Assembly: GCA_050874905.1 (NCBI GenBank)
Contig: JBNMLP010000026.1
Location: forward strand, 1-29,652
DNA length: 29,652 nucleotides
Origin: NC2004 sp050874905
Lineage (GTDB): Bacteria > Bacillota > Clostridia > Lachnospirales > Lachnospiraceae
Direction: 5' to 3'
Positions 24,094 to 29,652 of the stretch are shown one piece after another (the stretch's first letter is position 1; each line of letters begins with the position of its first letter). The position numbers and the translations under genes were made by a program. Under the pieces are notes generated by a model, which made no database searches, was not told the origin of the DNA, and worked only from the letters and a program-made list of their open reading frames with translations.

Positions 24094-24313
24094 TGCCTGT
24101 CTGGTTCCTGCATAATTACGCATTGTGATCGCCCCCCCGTGGGATTTGGTTGTTTTTCAGGCTGATTTGCACGCGTCGGTGTTTATGCCCTGTATTTTAG
24201 GGCATTACGCACCGTTACGTCGTGCAACCAAAGCGAAAGCGTGCCTGAAAAATAACAAATCCCACAAAGGGGGGCATGACCATTAGGATCTATATTCAGG
24301 AACCAGACAGGCA
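24094..24313. repeat. Long inverted repeat, copy B
   Basis: This lies in the 471-bp gene-free stretch 23950-24420 between convergent genes. The outer perfect pair is TGCCTGTCTGGTTCCTG (24094-24110) with its complement at 24297-24313. Inside is the same type of C-run/G-run core as at 12485-12629. Beyond the outer pair, weaker symmetry (GCAA, AATT and AGGT blocks) can be followed to roughly 24035 on the left and 24350 on the right. No convincing gene was seen in the stretch. The rest of the gap, 23950-24030 and 24350-24400, shows nothing I can name. Confidence 0.85.
24132..24274 (+). ncRNA. Conserved core of the long hairpin, copy B (candidate structured RNA)
   Basis: C-run 24132-24138 and G-run 24269-24274 bound the core. 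GTGGGATTTG.../...CAAATCCCAC continues to TTCAGG/CCTGAA. A GNRA mini-hairpin GCGAAAGC lies at 24233-24240. The bulged helix is TTGCACG-CGT with ACG-TCGTGCAA, then CGGTG/CACCG, then ATGCCCT/AGGGCAT closing the loop GTATTTT (24192-24198). Bulge positions equal those of copy A, while helix bases differ in a compensating way. Same orientation as copy A. Confidence 0.6.
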
Positions 24314-24402
24314 CCCAGCCTAAATAAATTTGTAGATAGCAAGTAAGGAATTACAGGTATCTATGTGCAGGTGTGAAAGATTATAATATGGATATAAGAC
24401 AG

Positions 24403-24443
24403 AAAAACAGGAATATGTGCTCAGCGCACATATTCCTGTTTTT
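24403..24443. terminator. Terminator overlapping the stop codon of the minus-strand ABC operon
   Basis: An 18-bp perfect stem, AAAAACAGGAATATGTGC (24403-24420) with its complement (24426-24443), 5-base loop, A/T tracts at both ends. The minus-strand stop codon (24421-24423) falls in the loop and the last codons form one arm. Confidence 0.9.
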
Positions 24444-25152
24444 GAATGAGTATTGATGCACGAACCAGCAGAACCACACTGAGGATGAGAATGACTGCAC
24501 AGCACAAGAAAATGTAGGGCAGGGCGAGATTGCCGATGATCAGGTTTAATGGCGCGGTAATCAGCATAAACAACATATAGATAACAAAAGAAGAGACGCT
24601 CATCTTTGGTGCATTTTCGTTCTCTGTTTTATTGGGAAAGATTCCTCCGTCAAAACGCCATGGCTTTGGGCGGCAGTTGTTGTAGATCAAAAAGGCATTG
24701 GTGAAAAAGAGCAGGCACAGCAGAATAATCCACTGATAAAAAATAATGGTTCCATCCGTTGCAGGATGAAAAAACAATGTCGTCAGTTTGACCGGCAGTA
24801 TTCCTGTCAGGTGAAAGAGCAGAGCCGGTACAGGAAGCAGGAGTGCCAGATACAGCAGGCGGATCAGGCAGCTATGAAGCATGGTGTGGTAAGCTTGTTT
24901 CCGTGAGGCGATCAGGGCACAGAGGGTACTGCGGCGGTTGTAGGACTCAATAGCAAGAAACAGATTGATCAGCATTGCGATATAAATAGAAAAAAGGAAG
25001 GAAGAATACTGCGTGATATAAAAGACGGGGGCAGCATTTTTTCCTGATAGAAAAGAGCTGAAAGGAAAAACGGATAATACTAAGATAAACGCAGGGATGC
25101 CAAGCAGATCATATAGAATATAGGATTTGGGTTGTGAAAAATAAGTGCGCAT
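24421..25152 (-). CDS. Membrane protein, probable ABC permease subunit
   Basis: A 243-residue polytopic protein with about six helices and no extracellular domain. I do not recognise a named family, but layout and position (third gene after a GntR regulator and a YtrB-like ATPase, 12 bp after another membrane protein) match the permease subunits of YtrA/GntR-linked ABC systems. The ATG follows GGAGGTATGACAT. The last codons build the terminator stem. The function would be export or sensing of envelope-active compounds, by inference only. Confidence 0.65.
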   Translation of the reverse strand: MRTYFSQPKSYILYDLLGIPAFILVLSVFPFSSFLSGKNAAPVFYITQYSSFLFSIYIAMLINLFLAIESYNRRSTLCALIASRKQAYHTMLHSCLIRLLYLALLLPVPALLFHLTGILPVKLTTLFFHPATDGTIIFYQWIILLCLLFFTNAFLIYNNCRPKPWRFDGGIFPNKTENENAPKMSVSSFVIYMLFMLITAPLNLIIGNLALPYIFLCCAVILILSVVLLVRASILIQKQEYVR

Positions 25153-25164
25153 ATGTCATACCTC

Positions 25165-25701
25165 CTAACGTGCAAACATCCGCTTTTGATAGCAGTGCTT
25201 CGACAGTTTTAAAAAGAACAGAAATAACAGGATGAAACAGCATCCGGCAAGTAACTCTTTTGTGATGCTGCGTCCTAAGGAACCGGCAATCGTTGAAAAA
25301 GGAGTGAGAATACTTCCGGCATAAAATCCAACCATAGCAAAAAGCAGGATACCAGCCACCAGCTTACGGTCATTGACAGAATAATATAATAGTCCGAATC
25401 CAGTGATACATAGCTCTGCGGCAAAACCGACAAAGAATGCACCTGTCATGAGCAAAAGGGAAGGGGATTCCTGACTTCCCTTTATGATAAAGAGGCAGAT
25501 GCCTTCTAAAAGTCCGAAGGGCAGTCCCCAGTAAAGCAGCAGCTTTTTTCGCAGATGTTTATAGCCATCCCTGCGGCTTACGATCAAAGACATTTCTTTT
25601 TCTTCTGTGCGGGAAAGGGTGAGCACACCAAAGGTAGGCAGCAGAAGATAGGATAATATAAAAATAAGATTGGAAAGTATTACAAAAACAAGGTAAGGCA
25701 T
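25165..25701 (-). CDS. Membrane protein, probable ABC permease subunit
   Basis: A 178-residue membrane protein with about five hydrophobic helices, and EEKEMSLIVSRRDGYKHLRKKLL as a basic cytoplasmic loop near residues 30-55. I choose the ATG at 25699-25701, preceded by GGAAGGAG at 9 bp. A longer frame upstream would overlap the ATPase gene and start without a ribosome binding site. The ATG comes one base after the ATPase stop codon, so the two are tightly coupled. With the downstream membrane protein it presumably forms the membrane channel of the ABC system. Family not recognised. Confidence 0.62.
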   Translation of the reverse strand: MPYLVFVILSNLIFILSYLLLPTFGVLTLSRTEEKEMSLIVSRRDGYKHLRKKLLLYWGLPFGLLEGICLFIIKGSQESPSLLLMTGAFFVGFAAELCITGFGLLYYSVNDRKLVAGILLFAMVGFYAGSILTPFSTIAGSLGRSITKELLAGCCFILLFLFFLKLSKHCYQKRMFAR

Positions 25702-25702
25702 A

Positions 25703-26578
25703 TTACGCATCTCCTTCCTGTAATAGTGCAACAAACAGATCGGAAAGGGAGGCAGAGGACAGGCTGGCTCCGGCAGAAGCAAATGCTTCCTGCTGTCTGT
25801 TGGTTAATGTAGTATAAAGAGTAAACTGTGTAAGTCCTCCCATTGGTTGTTCTGCCAGAGCAGATATTTGATATTCTTCTAATAATGGCAGGATGCGGTC
25901 TTTTCTGCCAGAGAGGAGCAATGCTTTTTCCTGTACTTCTTCCTGTGTCTGTTCTAACAGCAGTGCACCGTCTTTTAAGATCAGAATATCAGTAAACAGA
26001 TAGTCCATTTCTTCTATTAAATGGCTGGATAATAAAAATGCACGGTTTTGATCTTCCTGTTCCTTTAGCAGGATCTCATAAAACTGCTTGCGGTTGATCG
26101 TGTCCAGCCCGGAATAGATCTCATCAAAAAAGACGAAGGGACAGCCGCTTGCCAGACCGATGACGATTCCGATCAGCGTCTTTGTTCCTTTGGACAGTGT
26201 CTGGTATTTGCCGGAGGACGGCAGATCAAAGCGTGTCACCAGCATTTCTTTTTTCTCTTCGTCCCAGTTCGGATAAGTCCGTTTTGCCATACCGAAGATC
26301 TCCCCGATCGTAAGGTTTTGAAAGCCTGTGATCTGGTCTGCCATATAGCAGATCTTTTTCAGTGCGTCTATATTTTCATAGATGGGAGCACCGTCCAGGG
26401 TGATCTCTCCGGAATTCGGTAATAAGCGGCTGGTCATCAGATTTAAAAGAGTGGTCTTTCCCGCTTTGTTCCGCCCGAGCAGTCCATAAGTATGTCCGGT
26501 TTTTAAAGTCAGGCTGAAGTCCTTTAACACCTGTTTTTTTCCAAATGATCGGGATACCTGATTGCAACATAATTCCAT
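25703..26578 (-). CDS. ABC transporter ATP-binding protein (YtrB-like)
   Basis: A 291-residue ATPase. The P-loop is GRNKAGKT (Gly35 to Thr42, catalytic Lys41); the usual Gly after Asn is Lys38. The Q-loop is near MADQITGFQN. The signature is TLSKGTK rather than LSGGQ, a variant common in GntR-linked ABC ATPases. Walker B is PFVFFDEIYSGLD, and the His-switch lies in LLSSHLIEEMD. It couples ATP hydrolysis to the two downstream membrane proteins. It follows the GntR gene by 16 bp, with AAAGGAGG ahead of the ATG. The likely role is defence against, or sensing of, cell-envelope stress. Confidence 0.92.
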   Translation of the reverse strand: MELCCNQVSRSFGKKQVLKDFSLTLKTGHTYGLLGRNKAGKTTLLNLMTSRLLPNSGEITLDGAPIYENIDALKKICYMADQITGFQNLTIGEIFGMAKRTYPNWDEEKKEMLVTRFDLPSSGKYQTLSKGTKTLIGIVIGLASGCPFVFFDEIYSGLDTINRKQFYEILLKEQEDQNRAFLLSSHLIEEMDYLFTDILILKDGALLLEQTQEEVQEKALLLSGRKDRILPLLEEYQISALAEQPMGGLTQFTLYTTLTNRQQEAFASAGASLSSASLSDLFVALLQEGDA

Positions 26579-26594
26579 GATAATACCTCCTTTA

Positions 26595-26954
26595 TCATTC
26601 CTGTTTCAAGATCATGTCGGCAAGTTCTTCTTTTGTTATGCCAAGACTTTTCGCTTCCTCCAGCAAATGTGGGAGCGTATCCGACTGAAATGTGTTTCGT
26701 TTTTCCTGTGTCAGTTTTGCAACGGCACCGGAACAGACAAACATTCCAATGCCTCTTTTTTTGTATAAGATTTCTTCTTCTACCAGAAGATTCAGTCCTT
26801 TTCCGGCGGTAGCCGGGTTGATGTGATAAAGGCTGGCAAGCTGGTTTGTGGAAGGAACCGCTTCTTCTTCGGCAAAGTTGCCCTTTAAGATCTCATCTTT
26901 GATCCAGCCGGCAAGCTTGCGGAAAATAGGGGTTAGTGCATCTTCTTCAAACAA
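26595..26954 (-). CDS. GntR family regulator (YtrA subfamily)
   Basis: A 119-residue repressor, the short form typical of the YtrA subfamily. The winged helix (IFRKLAGWIKDEILKGNF, then PSTNQLASLYHINPATAGKG and KKRGIGMFV) covers residues about 10-75, with a small helical dimerisation tail. I start at the TTG at 26952-26954, 5 bp after GGAGGTG; the frame is open further upstream to a TTG at 26975 but that overlaps the ribosome binding site. It is first in the operon with the ABC genes. A long dyad lies between its promoter and start, so autorepression is likely. Confidence 0.88.
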   Translation of the reverse strand: MFEEDALTPIFRKLAGWIKDEILKGNFAEEEAVPSTNQLASLYHINPATAGKGLNLLVEEEILYKKRGIGMFVCSGAVAKLTQEKRNTFQSDTLPHLLEEAKSLGITKEELADMILKQE

Positions 26955-26979
26955 TCGATCACCTCCAAATAACAATCTG

Positions 26980-27017
26980 GTTCATAGGTTAGTTACTTGA
27001 GTAATGAACCTATGAAC
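26980..27017. promoter_or_regulatory. 38-bp dyad, probable GntR operator
   Basis: GTTCATAGGTT and AACCTATGAAC are perfect inverted arms, and an inner TTAC/GTAA pair lies between them. The dyad starts 3 bp after the minus-strand -10, covering the transcription start and leader of the GntR/ABC operon. Confidence 0.75.
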
Positions 27018-27019
27018 AG

Positions 27020-27048
27020 ATCATAGCAGAAAGAGAAATCTTTGTCAA
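27020..27048 (-). promoter_or_regulatory. Promoter of the GntR/ABC operon
   Basis: On the minus strand TTGACA (27048-27043), 17-bp spacer ending in TGC, TATGAT (27025-27020). A near-consensus promoter with an extended -10. Confidence 0.88.
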
Positions 27049-27056
27049 ATGGTAAA

Positions 27057-27085
27057 TTGATTTTTAGAAAAGAGGACGGTATAAT
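27057..27085 (+). promoter_or_regulatory. Promoter of the yitT-like gene
   Basis: TTGATT (27057-27062), 17-bp spacer, TATAAT (27080-27085). The -35 elements of this and the divergent GntR promoter are 8 bp apart. Confidence 0.8.
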
Positions 27086-27143
27086 TTTCTTAACAGAAGG
27101 AAAACACTGATCAGAAGAAGACGAAGAGAAGGGAGAGATGTGT

Positions 27144-28022
27144 ATGAAGGGTGCGAATCGTTTATTTTGGGAAAGAAATGCTATGGTGATCGTGGGAATG
27201 CTGCTGTTTTCCATGGGGATCAACTTCTTTATCGTACCGGCGCAGCTATATAACGGAGGAGTACTTGGTATCAGTCAGATCATCCGTACCATGCTCACAA
27301 CGTACCTTGGCCTTTCCTTTGGTGGAACAGATATTGCGGGTATCATCAACCTGCTTTTGAACATTCCATTATTTTTGCTTGCCTACTGTTCGATCGGAAG
27401 GAATTTTTTCTGGCGCACCGTGATCTGTGTGATCAGCCAGACGATCTTTTTAAGTGTTCTTCCGATTCCGACAACTCCATTTGTGAAGGATGCGCTGACT
27501 GCCAGTATAATGGGTGGTATTTTAGCCGGAACGGGAATCGGTGTGGCACTTCGCTTTGGCGGTTCCAGCGGGGGCATGGATATTGTCGGAATGTTTTTTA
27601 CGAAGAAATATAAGAACTTTAGTGTGGGAAAGGTTTCCCTTACAGTCAACGCGATCGTATACGGAATCTGTGCAGTACTGTTTGGTATGCCGACTGCGAT
27701 CTACAGTATCATTTATTCAGCAGTCAGTATGCTGATGACGGACCGGGCACATACACAGAACATCAATACCGAGGTAATGATCTTTTCCAAAAAAGAGCCA
27801 AAGGCGATCCTTGACTACATTGTAACGCAGTTCAAACGGGATGCAACGTGGTGGGAAGCAAAGGGCGGTTATACAGAGGGAAAGACGTATATGGTGCTTA
27901 CCGTGCTTTCCAAATATGAAAGTGAGCATTTAAAACGTGCCTTAAAAGAGATTGATGACAAGGCATTTGTGGTGGCAAAAGAGGGGATGCACGTCGTAGG
28001 AAAATACGAAAAACATCTGTAA
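27144..28022 (+). CDS. YitT family membrane protein (DUF161/DUF2179)
   Basis: A 292-residue protein. Five or six helices include FSMGINFFIVPAQLYNGGVL near residue 22 and GGSSGGMDIVGMFFTKKY near residue 139, the two hallmark YitT repeats. The C-terminal soluble DUF2179 domain (about residues 215-285) ends in DDKAFVVAKEGMHVVGKYEK. Function of the family is unsettled. I choose the ATG at 27144, 6 bp after GGGAGAG; the ATG two codons upstream abuts that site. It has its own promoter, shared in a divergent region with the GntR operon. Only a weak hairpin (28065-28080) follows. Confidence 0.92.
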   Translation: MKGANRLFWERNAMVIVGMLLFSMGINFFIVPAQLYNGGVLGISQIIRTMLTTYLGLSFGGTDIAGIINLLLNIPLFLLAYCSIGRNFFWRTVICVISQTIFLSVLPIPTTPFVKDALTASIMGGILAGTGIGVALRFGGSSGGMDIVGMFFTKKYKNFSVGKVSLTVNAIVYGICAVLFGMPTAIYSIIYSAVSMLMTDRAHTQNINTEVMIFSKKEPKAILDYIVTQFKRDATWWEAKGGYTEGKTYMVLTVLSKYESEHLKRALKEIDDKAFVVAKEGMHVVGKYEKHL

Positions 28023-28100
28023 AAAGTCAAGATTGACCGGAAAATTAGTCAGAATAATATCTGTACGGATACAGATCCGTTTGCTAAAATGACAGCATAA

Positions 28101-28949
28101 TCAATCCGATGTTTTCAAGGATTTACGGATCTCCCTCGGGGTTTTTCCGTATTGTTCCTTAAACATTTTGGAGAAGATCTTGGAGCTGGAAAACCCATTC
28201 CGGCTCTGGATGTCCTGAATGGATAAGTCAGTGTTGATGACATCCTGATACGCGCTTTGAAGACGTATGGAATAGACATATTCCAAAAACGTTATGCCCA
28301 TGTATTTTTTGAAAAAGCGCGCAAAATACTCCGGATTGATCAGTAGTACCTGGGCAGCCTCACGCAGACTAATCGGTTCCTGGTAATGAGCCTCAACATA
28401 TTCAATGATCTGGGATAACCGGTCAATATATTTTTCCGTCTGTTTGATCTCTTTCGATGACAATTCCGTCTTGTAATGAGACATCAGTTCATCCAGAAAA
28501 GAAAACAACAGACTGTAGTATTTCAGTGCATAACCATCATATTGGTTTTCACATAGATAGGACAACTGGTTCAGCGTCGCACGCATACTGTTTAATGTAT
28601 TCCGGTTGTCTTTTTGATTGGAAGAAAAGATGCATGGAATGCGTACCGAATCAATGTTGGAGATGAATTTTGCAAGAAAATCATACGGAATCTGGATGAG
28701 CAGATATTTGGTCTGATGCTTGCAGTTCGTCGCATGGATCGTCTTGCGGTCGATCACGATAAAATCCTTATCGTTTAAAAGATAGTCTTCATTATTGACA
28801 ACGGCATGCATCTGCCCCTCCATCACGTAAATGATCTCCATACTGTCGTGCCAGTGCATGGCAGTGTAAATATTGGAGCAGGTAATGATATTATAACGCA
28901 TGTTAAGATCCGGGTTTTTTTGGATGATTTCATGATTGATCACAGACAT
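28101..28949 (-). CDS. AraC family regulator with N-terminal cupin
   Basis: A 282-residue regulator. The N-terminal cupin-like sensor contains HWHDSMEIIYVMEGQ near residue 32 and a RKTIHAT metal- or sugar-site-like motif. The C-terminal AraC domain has both helix-turn-helices: ISLREAAQVLLINPEYFARF near residue 198 and LSIQDIQSRNGFSSSKIFSK near residue 240, followed by YGKTPREIRKSLK. I start at the ATG at 28949, 8 bp after AAAGGAG; the open frame upstream lacks a ribosome binding site. It diverges from a MATE exporter gene 65 bp away, which it may control. The ligand is unknown. Confidence 0.92.
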   Translation of the reverse strand: MSVINHEIIQKNPDLNMRYNIITCSNIYTAMHWHDSMEIIYVMEGQMHAVVNNEDYLLNDKDFIVIDRKTIHATNCKHQTKYLLIQIPYDFLAKFISNIDSVRIPCIFSSNQKDNRNTLNSMRATLNQLSYLCENQYDGYALKYYSLLFSFLDELMSHYKTELSSKEIKQTEKYIDRLSQIIEYVEAHYQEPISLREAAQVLLINPEYFARFFKKYMGITFLEYVYSIRLQSAYQDVINTDLSIQDIQSRNGFSSSKIFSKMFKEQYGKTPREIRKSLKTSD

Positions 28950-29014
28950 TACAAGGCTCCTTTCACAACAGATAAGTAACATAAGTATATCACAGAAAGG
29001 GAGGAATGACCACT

Positions 29015-29652
29015 ATGAAGCTTGATATGACAAAAGGAAAGACACTGCCACTCATTATTACATTTGCAGTACCACTGTTTTTCAGTAATTTATTCCAACA
29101 GTTTTATAACATTGCAGATACGGCGATCGTCGGACACACGCTGGGAGATCATGCCCTTTCTTCTGTCGGGGCAGTAAGCTCCATCTATGGACTGGTAACT
29201 TCCCTGTGCTTTGGAATGTCCAATGGTTTTTCCATTTTGATCTCCAAATATTACGGGGCGCGGGATGACCAGCGTTTAAAGCAGGCAGTTGCAGGTAATT
29301 ATCTTTTGTCCATGCTGGTTACCGTCGTACTGACTGTGCTTGGATTTGCAGTGCTTCGTCCGTTTTTGCGGGTGTTAAATACCCCGGCAGAGATTATGGA
29401 CGATGCGTATACCTATATCAGCATCATCATTATCGGACTGGCTGCGATGGTGCTTTACAATATGCAGGCAAGTATTTTGCGCGCCTTAGGAAACAGTAAA
29501 ACACCGCTGATCTTTTTGATCATTTCCTCCCTGTTAAATATCGGACTGGATTTCTTTATGATCCTCGTATTGAAAATGGGAATTGCCGGTGCCGCATTGG
29601 CAACCGTTGTATCCCAGCTCGTATCCGGTGTGATGTGTGTGATCTACAGCCA
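29015..29652 (+). CDS. MATE family efflux transporter, N-terminal part (truncated by window edge)
   Basis: The frame is open from the ATG at 29015 to the window edge (212 full codons). The opening KLDMTKGKTLPLIITFAVPL and the following FSNLFQQFYNIADTAIVGH are the standard start of the NorM-like MATE group. About six helices are visible, roughly the first half of the protein. GGGAGG lies 10 bp upstream; an in-frame ATG at 29006 is too close to it. It diverges from the AraC gene. It is only distantly similar to the MATE protein at 14957-16357, so the two are probably not recent duplicates. Confidence 0.92.
   Translation, partial: MKLDMTKGKTLPLIITFAVPLFFSNLFQQFYNIADTAIVGHTLGDHALSSVGAVSSIYGLVTSLCFGMSNGFSILISKYYGARDDQRLKQAVAGNYLLSMLVTVVLTVLGFAVLRPFLRVLNTPAEIMDDAYTYISIIIIGLAAMVLYNMQASILRALGNSKTPLIFLIISSLLNIGLDFFMILVLKMGIAGAALATVVSQLVSGVMCVIYS

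Noticed and set aside
23938..24123. A 61-codon minus-strand frame next to copy B
   Set aside because: No ribosome binding site or recognisable protein; it overlaps the end of the plus-strand membrane protein gene and one arm of the repeat.
28065..28080. ACGGAT/ATCCGT hairpin between the yitT-like and AraC genes as a terminator
   Set aside because: Only a 6-bp stem with no T-run on either side; too weak to call.
1..29652. CRISPR arrays, tRNA or rRNA genes, prophage or plasmid modules
   Set aside because: No regularly spaced direct repeats, no tRNA-like cloverleaf, and no phage structural, integrase or plasmid replication genes were seen.

Overview
The window reads as a chromosomal segment of a Gram-positive gut anaerobe of the Bacillota, most likely a Lachnospiraceae (Roseburia/Agathobacter/Eubacterium type). 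The reasons are moderate GC with AT-rich promoters, strong AGGAGG-type ribosome binding sites, and lineage-typical families: DUF4358-MBOAT-DHHW, DUF5721, a TIGR03915/TIGR03916 repair pair, and a GntR-ABC unit. Two chemoreceptors suggest motility. Names come from motifs read by eye; no database search was run.

Layout. 1-730: 5' part of an IS110-family element on the minus strand, running off the left edge, with a leader that folds into two large stem-loops like a bridge RNA. 771-3911: a secreted DUF4358 protein, an MBOAT O-acyltransferase and a DHHW partner, a likely surface-polymer acylation operon. 3959-6729: on the minus strand, a six-helix chemoreceptor and a secreted beta-helix protein. 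6868-11114: a MoxR/DUF58/transglutaminase operon, meeting a convergent DUF5721/COG2426 pair tail to tail with overlapping stop codons. 12286-12831: a 546-bp imperfect inverted repeat. 12848-14831: M18 aminopeptidase and LUD protein. 14957-18380: a MATE exporter (minus) and a second chemoreceptor (plus). 18507-20813: a radical SAM/TIGR03915 DNA-repair operon whose promoter carries two LexA-type SOS boxes. 20837-21835: a MerR regulator joined in frame to a two-helix membrane segment, then a YbjQ protein. 21962-23949: alpha/beta hydrolase, TetR regulator and an unrecognised membrane protein. 24094-24313: a second large inverted repeat whose core is homologous to the first. 24421-26954: a YtrA-like GntR/ABC operon (minus). 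27144-28022: YitT. 28101-29652: AraC regulator diverging from a partial MATE exporter.

The strongest candidate for something undescribed is the pair of long hairpins at 12286-12831 and 24094-24313. Their roughly 145-bp cores share a fixed architecture: C-run/G-run base, bulged helix, GNRA mini-hairpin and an identical GTATTTT apical loop. The helices differ by compensatory base changes, and the outer arms pair within each copy without resembling the other copy. This is the pattern expected of a structured RNA or a functional DNA hairpin family. Other notable points are the IS110 bridge-RNA candidate, the twin SOS boxes, and a perfect ribosome binding site inside the MerR gene that could release its membrane segment as a separate protein.
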